From positions 744,001 to 808,000 of the forward strand of contig NZ_FQZX01000001.1 of assembly GCF_900142175.1 (NCBI RefSeq): a stretch of 64,000 nt of DNA. Reading direction: 5' to 3'. Position 1 is the stretch's first letter, and each line of letters starts with the position of its first letter. The DNA comes from Maribacter aquivivus. GTDB lineage: Bacteria > Bacteroidota > Bacteroidia > Flavobacteriales > Flavobacteriaceae. The translations under genes and the position numbers were made by a program. The notes under the pieces were generated by a model. It was not told the DNA's origin. It ran no database searches and worked only from the letters and a program-made list of their open reading frames with translations. Shown here in pieces: positions 33,112 through 42,724 of the stretch.

Positions 33112-36100
33112 TTAATTTGCTAATACCAGTTGTTTCTTTAATAAATCTTTTATCTCGGGCTTACAACTTCCACAGCCTAAACCTGCACCTGTCTCTGAAC
33201 ATAATTTGTTGAAATCTGAGCATCCGCCTTTGATGGCATCTACAACATTACCTTCACCAACCTGACTGCAAGAGCATACCAGTTTCCCTTTTAAAGGAAC
33301 AGATGTTGAAGCACCACGCAACAATTCATTCCGTTTTTCAGATAGTTCAATCTCTTCCTCTATCAGTCTTTTAAACTCTGCAAATTCATTTTTATCGCCC
33401 AATAAAATGGCACCTTTTAACGTATCGTCTTTTACAATACATTTCTTATAAAAACGCTTACTTACATCCATTAAAATGATTTCTTCATAAGAAGCATCTC
33501 CTATGGGTGAATTCACCATACCAATACTACAGAGATCCAGATTTTCAAACTTTAAAATATTCATCAATACTGAACCATTGTAAATACTACTAAAGTCTCC
33601 AAGAATAAAGTTAGCCGCAATATCTGCTTGTTGCTCGGCAGCTGAGGTAATACCAAAAAGTGAGTTTTTAAACTCCGCAATTTCTCCTAAAGCAAATATC
33701 GTTGGATCACTACTTTGTAAATATGAATTTACCACCACACCTCTTCGGGTTTTGATTCCCGTTGGTTTTGCCAATTCTATATTTGGTCTTGTACCAATTG
33801 CATAAACTATAGCATTGCACTGAATAGAACGCCCTGTTTTTAGATTTACAGATAGGCTATGTTTTTGTTCCTTATCTTCAAAAACAGTACTTACTTCATT
33901 ATCGAAATACAGATTTATACCTCGTTCTACTACATCTTCTGCCAATAAGCGACTGGCAACATTATCTAACTGACGCTCCATTAATCGTGGTGCGCGTTGA
34001 ATTATACTTATATTAATATCTATTTTCTTTAACGCAGCAGCAAGTTCTAACCCTAAAAGCCCGCCACCAACTATAACCACATTTTGGTCTTTTGCCTGCA
34101 GTCCGGTTTCTGCGAGATATTTTCTTAATTTATCGGCATCTCCTCTTTCACGCATCGTAAAACGACCAGGTAACTGTATCTGTACATCGCTAGGTATAAA
34201 TGCCCTGCTACCTGTTGCCATTATCAGCAAATCGTAGCTATGTTCTTTTCCGTTAGAATCTAAAACGGTTTTATTATCCGCATCGATATTTTCAATACCA
34301 ATACCTTTATGTAAAGAGACCTCTAGCTTTTGTAGCTCGCCATCTTTTAACTTCTCTAAAGCTTCCCAAGAAAGTTCGTCACTTACATATTCTGGAAGTA
34401 AAACACGATTGTAAAAAGGATCTTTCTCTTTTGAAAACACATGAAGCTCATCAATACTATTTTTCTCTCTGTATGATTGTATAAACCGATATGCCGCAGC
34501 ACCTGCCCCAATAACAACAACCTTCTGTTTTTCTTTTACAAACTTTGTAACCTCAACGGCACAGTACTTAAAATCTGGCTCTTTTGAAACAGGATCCACT
34601 AAATCATTAGTCAGGTTATTTGCCCTACCAAAATCATTGTTCAATACTTTACCCCAATGCATGGGCAAGAAAACAACAGACTCTCTTATATCATAATTAA
34701 GCTGCACTTTCACCTGTACTTGCCCTCTTCTGCTTTTTACTACTGCAATATCACCTTCCTTAATTTTTCTCAAATAGGCGTCTACAGCATTCATCTCTAA
34801 ATAAGGTTGCGGTATGTGGGTCAACAATCTTTTTACCTTACCTGTTTTGGTACGGGTATGCCATTGATCACGAACCCTCCCTGAATTTAATATTAACGGA
34901 TAGTCATTATCTGTTTCTTCAGATTTATTGTAGAGGGTAGAAGGCGCATTAAAATGTGCTTTCTTGTCATTGGTAAAGAACTGACGATCTGTAAATAATC
35001 TTGGAGTACCCTTATGTGTTTTATGTGGCACTGGCCACTGAAAACTTCCTTCATTGATCAAACGTTCATATGATAGACCAGAGATATCTATTTCAGTGCC
35101 TTTTGTTAATAAGCAATGCTCATCATAGACTTCGCTGCTATTCTTATAATCAAAGCCATTATAGCCCATTGCTTGTGCAAATCTCCAAATGATTTCTGCA
35201 TCTGGCAATGCTTCACCTGGTGCATCTATAACTTTAGGCAAGTGACTAATTCGTCTTTCTGAATTGGTCATGGTACCTTCTTTCTCTAACCAACCTGCAG
35301 CGGGTAGCAAAAGATCCACAAATTTAGTGGTCTCTGAGTTATGGGATATATCTTGAACTACCACGAACTTTGCCTTTTTTAAAGCTCTTTCTACTTTATT
35401 CGAATTAGGCATACTTACCGCAGGGTTAGTACATACGATCCAAATCGCTTTTAACTTTCCTTCATCAAGGGCATCGAACATTTCTGTTGCGGTATAGCCT
35501 GGTTCTGACTGTATTTCGCCACCTCCCCAAAAATCTGACACTTCTTTTCTATGTGCCTTATCTCCTAAATCTTTATGTGCTGCCAATAGACTAGCCATAC
35601 CACCTACTTCTCTACCCCCCATAGCATTTGGCTGACCTGTCAATGAAAACGGTCCGGCACCTGGTTTGCCTATTTGCCCCGTTAAAAGTGACAAATTCAG
35701 TAATGATACATTTTTAGCTACACCAATAACACTCTGGTTCAACCCCATAGTCCACATGCTGATAAACTTCTTGGCATTACCAATATATTCGGCAGCTTTG
35801 CGAATATCACCAACGGGAATACCACATTTTTTAGCAGCTTCTTTCAGTGATAAGGTAAACGCCATTTCTTTAACCGCCTCATAATTTGCGGTGTGCTTTT
35901 TTATAAAGGCGGAATCTATTTTTCTTTTCTCAATTAATCGGCGGGCAATGGCATTGAAAAGAATAACATCAGTACCCGGTAATATTTGTAAATGTAAATC
36001 TGCCCCTGCGCACGTCTGTGTTTTACGTGGGTCTACAACAATTACTTTTACCTGCGGATTCTCCTCTTTATGTTTTTCTAATCTTCTATATAAAATAGGA

Positions 36101-36642
36101 TGGCACCATGCCGGGTTTGCACCTGCTATCAAGAAGCAATCTGCCAACTCAATATCTTCATATGAAATAGGCACGGAATCTTCACCCAAAGTTTTTTTAT
36201 ACCCTACCACGGCAGAACTCATGCAAAGCCTTGAATTGGTATCTATATTATTTGTGCCAATGAACCCTTTTGTAAGTTTATTGATGAGGTAATACTCTTC
36301 TGTTAAACACTGACCAGACACATAAAAACCAACACTATCTGGACCATGTTTGGCAATAATACTTTTAAAAACTGCAGCGGCACGTTCAAAAGCAGCGTCC
36401 CAAGAGACACGTTGCAAAGGGTGATTTCTGCTCCACTTCATTTCTGGATACAGAATACGATCTGTAGTATCTTGAGCTACGTAATTTAGATTGCGTCCTT
36501 TGCTACACAGCATTCCTTTATTAGATGGATAATCTGGATTACCATCTACTGAAATAGTTCCTTTTGCGTCAATATCTACAAGTATACCGCAGCCTACACC
36601 GCAATAGGAACATATTGTTTTATGAGTTTTATTGCTATTCAT
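33112..36642 (-). CDS. nasA: assimilatory nitrate reductase with fused FAD/NAD and BFD domains
   Basis: 1176 residues from the methionine at 36642. A start at 36681 is possible but would lie only 9 bases from the operator at 36691. Domain order, numbered from 36681: a 4Fe-4S site with four cysteines (24, 27, 31, 59), molybdopterin oxidoreductase (about 75-580), a bis-MGD-binding domain (about 600-715), an FAD/NAD oxidoreductase like the NirB N-terminus (about 720-1100, VVVIGAGAAAYRF), and a BFD-like iron-sulfur domain (about 1134-1185, VCSCSQVGEG..CGSCKPEI). It reduces nitrate to nitrite in the cytoplasm. The fused flavin module could take electrons from NAD(P)H directly. The rubredoxin partner follows, and a TACGTA-N4-TACGTA dyad precedes it. 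Confidence 0.93.
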   Translation of the reverse strand: MNSNKTHKTICSYCGVGCGILVDIDAKGTISVDGNPDYPSNKGMLCSKGRNLNYVAQDTTDRILYPEMKWSRNHPLQRVSWDAAFERAAAVFKSIIAKHGPDSVGFYVSGQCLTEEYYLINKLTKGFIGTNNIDTNSRLCMSSAVVGYKKTLGEDSVPISYEDIELADCFLIAGANPAWCHPILYRRLEKHKEENPQVKVIVVDPRKTQTCAGADLHLQILPGTDVILFNAIARRLIEKRKIDSAFIKKHTANYEAVKEMAFTLSLKEAAKKCGIPVGDIRKAAEYIGNAKKFISMWTMGLNQSVIGVAKNVSLLNLSLLTGQIGKPGAGPFSLTGQPNAMGGREVGGMASLLAAHKDLGDKAHRKEVSDFWGGGEIQSEPGYTATEMFDALDEGKLKAIWIVCTNPAVSMPNSNKVERALKKAKFVVVQDISHNSETTKFVDLLLPAAGWLEKEGTMTNSERRISHLPKVIDAPGEALPDAEIIWRFAQAMGYNGFDYKNSSEVYDEHCLLTKGTEIDISGLSYERLINEGSFQWPVPHKTHKGTPRLFTDRQFFTNDKKAHFNAPSTLYNKSEETDNDYPLILNSGRVRDQWHTRTKTGKVKRLLTHIPQPYLEMNAVDAYLRKIKEGDIAVVKSRRGQVQVKVQLNYDIRESVVFLPMHWGKVLNNDFGRANNLTNDLVDPVSKEPDFKYCAVEVTKFVKEKQKVVVIGAGAAAYRFIQSYREKNSIDELHVFSKEKDPFYNRVLLPEYVSDELSWEALEKLKDGELQKLEVSLHKGIGIENIDADNKTVLDSNGKEHSYDLLIMATGSRAFIPSDVQIQLPGRFTMRERGDADKLRKYLAETGLQAKDQNVVIVGGGLLGLELAAALKKIDINISIIQRAPRLMERQLDNVASRLLAEDVVERGINLYFDNEVSTVFEDKEQKHSLSVNLKTGRSIQCNAIVYAIGTRPNIELAKPTGIKTRRGVVVNSYLQSSDPTIFALGEIAEFKNSLFGITSAAEQQADIAANFILGDFSSIYNGSVLMNILKFENLDLCSIGMVNSPIGDASYEEIILMDVSKRFYKKCIVKDDTLKGAILLGDKNEFAEFKRLIEEEIELSEKRNELLRGASTSVPLKGKLVCSCSQVGEGNVVDAIKGGCSDFNKLCSETGAGLGCGSCKPEIKDLLKKQLVLAN

Positions 36643-37001
36643 TTTATCAATGATAAAGAATGGTTCAGAAGTATACTGCAAATTATAAAAAGTACGTATA
36701 AATACGTACTTTTTTATCGTAAATGTTCTGCGTAATATCGAGTGATCCGCAATTATTCTGCTTTAAGACTGAGAATGGATCAATAAATAGGAAATTGAGG
36801 TGTTGAAATGTTAAAGTGGAATGTTGATTGACGAAACTGTACTGAGAATACTTTTAGGCGGAATTGACTGTTTTAATTATTAACATTTCGGGAGTGAATT
36901 TTTCGAAAAATGCCATCATCGCAATAGAAATGTGGTAAATAGTTTAATTTTTCTTGGTAAAGCGTGTCATCGCTTGAACTAGTAATCACCTCTATTCTTT
37001 A
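36643..37001. other. leader of nasA and gene-free stretch
   Basis: 359 bases without a convincing gene. The right-hand part (36720-37001) shows no repeat, hairpin or small frame I would trust. The left part holds the nasA leader and its operator (36691-36710). Confidence 0.5.
36691..36710 (-). promoter_or_regulatory. operator dyad of nasA
   Basis: A perfect palindrome AGTACGTAT-AA-ATACGTACT, core TACGTA-TAAA-TACGTA at 36693-36708. Read in the direction of nasA the core is the same 16-mer as the nirB operator at 47662. It ends 48 bases upstream of the ATG at 36642. A TTTG (36679-36682, minus strand) near the expected -7 region lies just downstream. Confidence 0.75.
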
Positions 37002-37727
37002 TTAACTATCTAAATTATATTTTGGCTGTATTGAAGGTAAAACAGTCTTGAGCTTTTCGTAATAGGGTTTCCAATTGGCATAGTTTGGCTTTTCTAGTTT
37101 CAAATCCACCATTGTCTTTTTCGATTCATAATTTTTGTCATTACATAGTTTAGAAATTATCAAACCTCTAAAATTCGCATCTAGCGTACCTGCTAAAATC
37201 CCTCCATTTTTTCTATCATGCCAAAGAATGCCTTGACTTTCAAGTTCATCCATTCTTTTTAGAATGTTCAGCAAATACAAATAGTTGTTTAAAAATAGCT
37301 TACCGTCGCCATTGATGTAATTTTTTATTAGTTCAACACCTTGCTCTATTTCCTCATGAGTAGTTGCATTAAAACCAAAAGGACCTTTGGTAGTCCAATC
37401 ATAAACGGTAGGTAAATGATGACGTTTTTTCTCTTTAAAAAAATCCTGAAAATAATCTAGATCCAAAATATAATCTTCAACTTCATAATGAGTTATACCA
37501 AAACCAGAAAATGTAATGTCTCCCATATCAAAAAAATTAAAACCGATTTTGATGGCGATGCCATTTTTAAAATATATGAAGCAAGGATTACCACCTGTTT
37601 TGAATGATTTGTATCCTAAAGGTTGTAATACGGGTGATAGACTGCCGAACAATATTTTACGTTTTTCAGTATTATTCATAGAATTAATTTCTTGCGGTGT
37701 AAGTGTAATTTTGTTTTTTGTATCCAA
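37002..37727 (-). CDS. hypothetical protein
   Basis: 241 residues, soluble-looking, with no signal peptide or membrane helix. The N-terminal region (GSLSPVLQPLGYKSFKTGGNPCFIYFKNGIAIKIGF) suggests a mixed alpha/beta fold, and later YDWTTKGPFGFNATTHEEIE is distinctive, but I do not recognise a family. It lies between the response regulator and the nasA promoter. Nothing links it to nitrate use. Confidence 0.5.
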   Translation of the reverse strand: MDTKNKITLTPQEINSMNNTEKRKILFGSLSPVLQPLGYKSFKTGGNPCFIYFKNGIAIKIGFNFFDMGDITFSGFGITHYEVEDYILDLDYFQDFFKEKKRHHLPTVYDWTTKGPFGFNATTHEEIEQGVELIKNYINGDGKLFLNNYLYLLNILKRMDELESQGILWHDRKNGGILAGTLDANFRGLIISKLCNDKNYESKKTMVDLKLEKPNYANWKPYYEKLKTVLPSIQPKYNLDS

Positions 37728-37795
37728 ATTAAATCCTAAAGATATTTATCTCCGAAAATATTTTTTACCATTACAGCTAACAACCAAACAAATAT

Positions 37796-38467
37796 CTAAA
37801 TCAAATTATGCTTCTGTGCCTTTTTAGAAAGATCTATGAGATTTTTCACATCCATCTTACGCATTAAATTAAAACGATGCGTTTCAATTGTACGTTTACT
37901 GTTTTGTAGTTTTTCTGATATCTGTTGATTTGTTAAACCAGACAATACCAACTCTAATACCTTAAGCTCTTTGTTGGTTAAATCAAAAACATTGTCAGCG
38001 CTTTTACGTGGCTCTTCTTCTTTAACCACTTGTTTTTTAGCTCCCAATAAGTTATTTACCAAAACATTACTAATATCTCCACTAAAGTATTTACCGCCTT
38101 CTCTAACGGTATGTATTGCCTTAATAAATTCTGACTTGTCGGTGTCTTTTAATAGATACCCATTTGCGCCTGAACTAATAGATTTTAAAATATATTCTTC
38201 AGAATCATGCATGGAAAGTATAATGGTCTTCACCTCTGATTTACTTTTGGTAAGTTCAGCTACGGCATCAATACCGTTCATGACGGGCATCCTAATATCA
38301 ATGATTAAAAGATCAGGATTTACCTTGCCTACCAATTCAATAGCCTCTTTACCGTTCGATGCTTCACCGATCACTTCCAAATCAGATTCAGACTCCAATA
38401 AAGAACGGATTCCGTCCCTAACCAAAGCGTGATCATCTGCCAATACTATTCTTGTTATTTCACTCAA
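37796..38467 (-). CDS. NarL/FixJ-type response regulator
   Basis: 223 residues from a TTG start. The receiver domain (1-120) has D11-D12, the phosphoacceptor D57 (LLIIDIRMP) and the lysine in YLLKD. The C-terminal LuxR helix-turn-helix (LTNKELKVLELVLSGLTNQQISEK) binds DNA. It is close to the nitrate gene cluster and carries a near-perfect operator directly in front of its start (38472-38487). The only sensor kinase of the window is at 51290-53140, 13 kb away, and is its probable partner. Confidence 0.85.
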   Translation of the reverse strand: MSEITRIVLADDHALVRDGIRSLLESESDLEVIGEASNGKEAIELVGKVNPDLLIIDIRMPVMNGIDAVAELTKSKSEVKTIILSMHDSEEYILKSISSGANGYLLKDTDKSEFIKAIHTVREGGKYFSGDISNVLVNNLLGAKKQVVKEEEPRKSADNVFDLTNKELKVLELVLSGLTNQQISEKLQNSKRTIETHRFNLMRKMDVKNLIDLSKKAQKHNLI

Positions 38468-38471
38468 AATA

Positions 38472-38487
38472 TAGGTAATTATACGTA
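38472..38487 (-). promoter_or_regulatory. imperfect operator in front of the response regulator
   Basis: TAGGTA-ATTA-TACGTA, one mismatch from the perfect dyad. It ends four bases before the TTG start, so it would overlap the ribosome-binding region if the mRNA starts upstream. Confidence 0.5.
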
Positions 38488-38518
38488 CCGTGCTAAATTA
38501 CATATTTTAAAAACAACA

Positions 38519-38554
38519 ATACGGTCTACACAACCAATGCTGCATAGACCGTAT
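38519..38554 (-). terminator. probable terminator of the nrt operon
   Basis: A 10-base stem (ATACGGTCTA pairing with TAGACCGTAT) lies 24 bases after the porin stop codon on the minus strand, followed by a modest T-rich tract (TTGTTGTTTTT). Confidence 0.6.
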
Positions 38555-38578
38555 AACTAACTAAATTCTTGTAAAACT

Positions 38579-39862
38579 CTATTCTTTTTTGGTATTCAAA
38601 AACTGAGGCTTAATGGTCAACTGTACCCAAGCCCAGTTTTGGCTACTTGCTGCTAAATCTTCTGTAACCCCTTTTAGCTCATACATACCGTCTGCAGCGA
38701 ACATTTGAGAATATCCAACTGCTAACCCATAACCATTGAAAGCCTTTGAAAAGACCAAGTCAATTTCTGTACCCAATGATTTTTCTCCGCTTGGCAATTC
38801 TTGTTCTCCACTAAAATTTAAGACTTTAACCAGTAAGCTAGATTTCTTTCCTAAATCGAATTTTGCACTGGCGTGAATGTCAAATAGGCCTACAGAATTT
38901 GCATGGTTACCTACGTAGAAATAATCCATGAATCCGTTAAACTTATGATTGGTTCCGTATAGTGGAAAAAATGCCTCTGTTTTGTCTGTAGTATCCGCTT
39001 TGTTTCCGCTAATAACTTCTGTACCTAAACCTAAAGCTACCTTATCACTAGCCTTATACCCAAGCTCTAAACCTAGTAAATATGCACCGCCAACTTTTAC
39101 TTCGTTCTGTCTTTCTCCCGTTTGTAAAAATAGGTTGGCATTTGCACTAAAGCTTCCTGCTTTATATGCTAAATGTGTACCAATAGTTTGCAAGCTACTT
39201 ACTCCATCTGCAGCACCTTCAGTATCAAAATTTTGGAAACCATTATTCAATGCCAATATGCTACCGGAGAACTTATCCCATTGTTGCTTGGCGTATAGGT
39301 ATTGCATGGTTTTATATGTAAAAAAACCTGATGTATTATATGCTGTACCTACAGACTGAAACCCTGTTGGGTTATCAAAATCTTGACTAAAAGCAAGACC
39401 AACATCTAACATGAATTTATCTTTCTTATACTTTAAAAGTCCCGCATCATGGTTTCTACCTTGTTGCGCCCAATCCAATCCGCCAAAAATACGTTGGTCA
39501 TCATAAGCTATTGATTGTCTACCTAATTTTGTAGACCATCCTTTGCCTAAATTAATATTTGCCCATGCTTCAAATACTGCAAAAGAATCGTTCTGATCAT
39601 CTGGTAGAATTTGTCTGTTCTCGCCCCAAACCATTACATCTTGTATGCTTAAGTAAAACTGATACGCTTCTGATTCATATTTGGCATTTAACCGTGCACG
39701 GGTAGAGATTGCGAAACCAGCATCTGCAGCATCAGGAATTATGCTTCCGAAACCATTTCTATATTCTGTTCTTGGTCTAAACTGCCCGTCTAACGTAAAT
39801 TGGGCATAAATTGAATTTGCCGCCAGAAACAATAAGGTGATTAGTAAATATTGCTTTTTCAT
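38579..39862 (-). CDS. alginate-export-type outer membrane porin of the nitrate operon
   Basis: 427 residues: signal peptide (MKKQYLLITLLFLAANSIYAQ), then alternating beta strands ending in aromatic/hydrophobic pairs, a C-terminal strand (NWAWVQLTIKPQF), and the motif FTLDGQFRPRTEYRNGF that opens Alginate_export family barrels. It is the last gene of the nrtA-B-C-D operon (33 bases from the ATPase gene), so it is probably the outer-membrane entrance for nitrate or nitrite rather than for alginate. This substrate is inference from position. Confidence 0.8.
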   Translation of the reverse strand: MKKQYLLITLLFLAANSIYAQFTLDGQFRPRTEYRNGFGSIIPDAADAGFAISTRARLNAKYESEAYQFYLSIQDVMVWGENRQILPDDQNDSFAVFEAWANINLGKGWSTKLGRQSIAYDDQRIFGGLDWAQQGRNHDAGLLKYKKDKFMLDVGLAFSQDFDNPTGFQSVGTAYNTSGFFTYKTMQYLYAKQQWDKFSGSILALNNGFQNFDTEGAADGVSSLQTIGTHLAYKAGSFSANANLFLQTGERQNEVKVGGAYLLGLELGYKASDKVALGLGTEVISGNKADTTDKTEAFFPLYGTNHKFNGFMDYFYVGNHANSVGLFDIHASAKFDLGKKSSLLVKVLNFSGEQELPSGEKSLGTEIDLVFSKAFNGYGLAVGYSQMFAADGMYELKGVTEDLAASSQNWAWVQLTIKPQFLNTKKE

Positions 39863-39895
39863 AATTTTAATTTTAATAATTGAGTTAGTTAATGG

Positions 39896-40720
39896 TTAGT
39901 GTTCTAAAAAGTCTATTAGGTGTTTTCTATAGGTGTAATAATCATCGTTCTCTAATACGGATTTACGAGTACGCGGTCTTTCAAAATCAATGGAAAGGAT
40001 GTCTCCTATTTTTGCCTTTGGGCCACTGGTCATCATAATGACGCGATCTGCTAGAAAAATAGCTTCATCAACATCATGTGTAATCATAACCGCAGTAATT
40101 TTCTCCTTGTTCCAAATCTCTATAAGAATATCTTGTAATTCTCCCCTAGTCAGCGAGTCTAACATTCCAAAAGGTTCATCTAACAACAATACTTTTGGCT
40201 TAATAGCAAATGCTCTAGCAATACCCACACGTTGTTGCATACCTTGAGATAATTCTGATGCTTTTTTATGGAAGGCATTCTCTAGACCTACTTTGTGCAA
40301 ATAGTATTTTGCAATGTCTTGGCGTTGCCCTTTTGTTGCATGCGGAAAAACTTGATTAACCCCAAGCAATACATTCTGCAAAGCCGTCATCCAGGGCATT
40401 AAACTTGGAGATTGAAAAATAACTCCCCTATCTGGTCCAGGACCTTTTACAGGATTTCCTAAAACTGAAATATTACCTCCGGAAATTGGATTAAGACCTG
40501 CTATCATAGAAAGCATGGTTGTTTTACCACAACCTGAATGCCCTATAATCGTCACAAATTCTTCTTTTAATATCTGTAGATTTAAATCTTCTAGTACAAC
40601 ATAATCGCCCTTTGGCGTCGGGTAAACCTTTTTTAAATTAGAAAGATCTAACATTATATTGGATGGATAAACAATACCGTTTTCTGAATATGTCTGGTTA
40701 GATTGTTGTGTTGTGTTCAT
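39896..40720 (-). CDS. nrtD: nitrate ABC transporter, ATP-binding protein
   Basis: 274 residues. Walker [10 protein letters not shown], the signature [14 protein letters not shown], Walker [13 protein letters not shown] and the switch MITHDVDEA are all present. NrtD/TauB-type ATPases have one nucleotide-binding domain without the fused periplasmic-binding-like domain of cyanobacterial NrtC, and this one fits. It lies 11 bases after the companion ATPase gene, so the importer may use a heterodimer of two ATPases. Confidence 0.88.
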   Translation of the reverse strand: MNTTQQSNQTYSENGIVYPSNIMLDLSNLKKVYPTPKGDYVVLEDLNLQILKEEFVTIIGHSGCGKTTMLSMIAGLNPISGGNISVLGNPVKGPGPDRGVIFQSPSLMPWMTALQNVLLGVNQVFPHATKGQRQDIAKYYLHKVGLENAFHKKASELSQGMQQRVGIARAFAIKPKVLLLDEPFGMLDSLTRGELQDILIEIWNKEKITAVMITHDVDEAIFLADRVIMMTSGPKAKIGDILSIDFERPRTRKSVLENDDYYTYRKHLIDFLEH

Positions 40721-40731
40721 ATAATGTTTCT

Positions 40732-41571
40732 TTAGGCTACGAAGCTTTTTGGCGTAAGCTCTGGAAGTTTATATTCTACGTCAGAAACTGTTTTTCTCTC
40801 ATCACCTATATCCATTAAGTATTCGATGATGGAGTTTCTTGTTTTCTTGTACTCAGGATTATCGTTCATTGCCGTTTTATCCCTTGGTCTTTCAATATCA
40901 ATCTTAAACTCTGGACCCAAAGTGGCATTCGGACCTGGTTTCAATGGAATTATTCTATCTGCCATATAAATACCCTCATCAACATCGTTGGTAATAAGCA
41001 ATGCGGTACGTTTATCTTGACTCCAAATATTTAAGATTTCATCTTGTAAATTTCCTCTTGTCAAAGCATCTAATGCTCCTAAAGGTTCATCCATGATGAT
41101 CATTTCAGGATTCATGGCCAAAGCACGTGCTACCGCAACCCTTTGTCGCATTCCCCCTGATAATTCTTTAGGTCTCTTATTAATTGCCGGACTAAGATTT
41201 ACCATGCCTACGTAATTTTTCACTATTTCCATCAAGGCTTTTTTATTCTCCTTCGGAAAAGCTTCTTTTACCGCCATGTAAATATTTTGACCCACTGTCA
41301 ACCAAGGTAACAGCGAATAGTTTTGAAAAATCACACCACGCTCATGACTAGTATCGGTTACCGGAACTCCTTTAAAAAGAACCTCTCCGCTAGTTGGTTG
41401 CAATAGCCCGTTTATAAGATTTACTAAAGTGGTTTTTCCACTTCCGGTAAATCCTACAATAGCTACAAACTCACCTTCATCCATAGTCAGGTTGATGTTA
41501 GAAAGTACTTCTGTACTAACATCTCCCTCACCATAGGTTTTATAAATATTATTTAATTCTAAATATGCCAT
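40732..41571 (-). CDS. nrtC: nitrate ABC transporter, second ATP-binding protein
   Basis: 279 residues. Walker [10 protein letters not shown], signature [14 protein letters not shown], Walker [13 protein letters not shown] and a switch LITNDVDEG that replaces the usual His by Asn, so this subunit may hydrolyse ATP poorly and act as the regulatory half with NrtD. It lacks the C-terminal binding-protein domain of cyanobacterial NrtC, so the symbol is by position. It lies 19 bases after the permease gene. Confidence 0.82.
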   Translation of the reverse strand: MAYLELNNIYKTYGEGDVSTEVLSNINLTMDEGEFVAIVGFTGSGKTTLVNLINGLLQPTSGEVLFKGVPVTDTSHERGVIFQNYSLLPWLTVGQNIYMAVKEAFPKENKKALMEIVKNYVGMVNLSPAINKRPKELSGGMRQRVAVARALAMNPEMIIMDEPLGALDALTRGNLQDEILNIWSQDKRTALLITNDVDEGIYMADRIIPLKPGPNATLGPEFKIDIERPRDKTAMNDNPEYKKTRNSIIEYLMDIGDERKTVSDVEYKLPELTPKSFVA

Positions 41572-41590
41572 GTTCTATCTTTTGAAAGCG

Positions 41591-42691
41591 TTATGCCATT
41601 TCATTTTTATTGAAAGAAACCATATTCTGTACAGCAAGCATCAGTCTATCTAACAAGAAACCAATGATACCAATGACGAACATTGCCACAATAATTTTTG
41701 AGTTAGAATCGTTAGCACCGTTCTGAAATTCTTCCCATACGAAAAGACCTAATCCCTGACTTTGTGCTAAAAGTTCAATGGCAATCAATACCATCCACGC
41801 CACAGATAGCGTAATACGAAGTCCCGTAAAAATTAACGGTAAAGAAGAAGGTAATATCACCTTGAATACTTTTTGAAAAGTGCCCAACTTTAATACTTTG
41901 GCAACATTGATATAATCTTTATCTACAGATGCAACACCCATTGCAGTGTTTACCAAGGTTGCCCACATGGCACAAAGACCTACACTAATAAATGATATTA
42001 CAAAGGCATTATCAGAATTGTCGCCGATATACAATGTTTTTACGATCATAAAAACCAACAGGTACCATACAACTGGCGATACTGGTTTAAAAATTTGAAT
42101 GAACCAGTTAAAGGCGCTTCGTAATGAAGGACTTAGTCCTATTACTATTCCAATAGGTACTGCGATAAACATTGCTAAAAGAAAACCGGCAAATACTGTT
42201 TTTATACTTGTTAAGACTATATCTACAAATGAGGCTCTACCTGTATATACAATTGGATCTTTACCTTGAGAAATCATTTTCTCATTAGTGACCGCCATTT
42301 TCTCTGCAAATGCCGCTTTATCTGCACGTATAACTTTATGATCCGCTATCAAAGATTGTAAGGATGCCCATACTTGAGATGGTGATGGCAAGGTATTGGG
42401 CTGGCAACTACTGTCGCCAGATTCAATACATGCGCGTTCAGCAACTGCAGCCGCTTCTCCCTGTTCTTGCAGTGCTTTTTCCACTCTGTAATTTGCCTCT
42501 TTATTGTACAGTGCCTTAGAACCCATCTGCCATAAACCAATGAATAATAGTATGGATAGAAGCGTTATACCAGTATTTTTTAAGGATTTTATAATGCCAT
42601 CTTTTTTAATACTTGGCGTAAGTTTCAAAAGCATTTGCTTCAAACTAGAAGACAAACTATTTTCGTTTTTTAAGACCATTTCTTGTTCCAT
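41591..42691 (-). CDS. nrtB: nitrate ABC transporter permease
   Basis: 366 residues. An N-terminal anchor (about 40-60) is followed by a soluble insert of about 100 residues (with IESGDSSC) and then five to six helices of the BPD_transp_1 type. The coupling motif is LPSSLPLIFTGLRITLSVAW (the EAA-like loop that contacts the ATPase). The long insert makes it larger than standard 280-residue NrtB proteins; it is characteristic of Bacteroidota homologues I recall, and may help docking of the substrate-binding lipoprotein. Confidence 0.88.
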   Translation of the reverse strand: MEQEMVLKNENSLSSSLKQMLLKLTPSIKKDGIIKSLKNTGITLLSILLFIGLWQMGSKALYNKEANYRVEKALQEQGEAAAVAERACIESGDSSCQPNTLPSPSQVWASLQSLIADHKVIRADKAAFAEKMAVTNEKMISQGKDPIVYTGRASFVDIVLTSIKTVFAGFLLAMFIAVPIGIVIGLSPSLRSAFNWFIQIFKPVSPVVWYLLVFMIVKTLYIGDNSDNAFVISFISVGLCAMWATLVNTAMGVASVDKDYINVAKVLKLGTFQKVFKVILPSSLPLIFTGLRITLSVAWMVLIAIELLAQSQGLGLFVWEEFQNGANDSNSKIIVAMFVIGIIGFLLDRLMLAVQNMVSFNKNEMA

Positions 42692-42724
42692 ACTATTTAA
42701 TTTAAGGTCAATGAATTACTTTAA

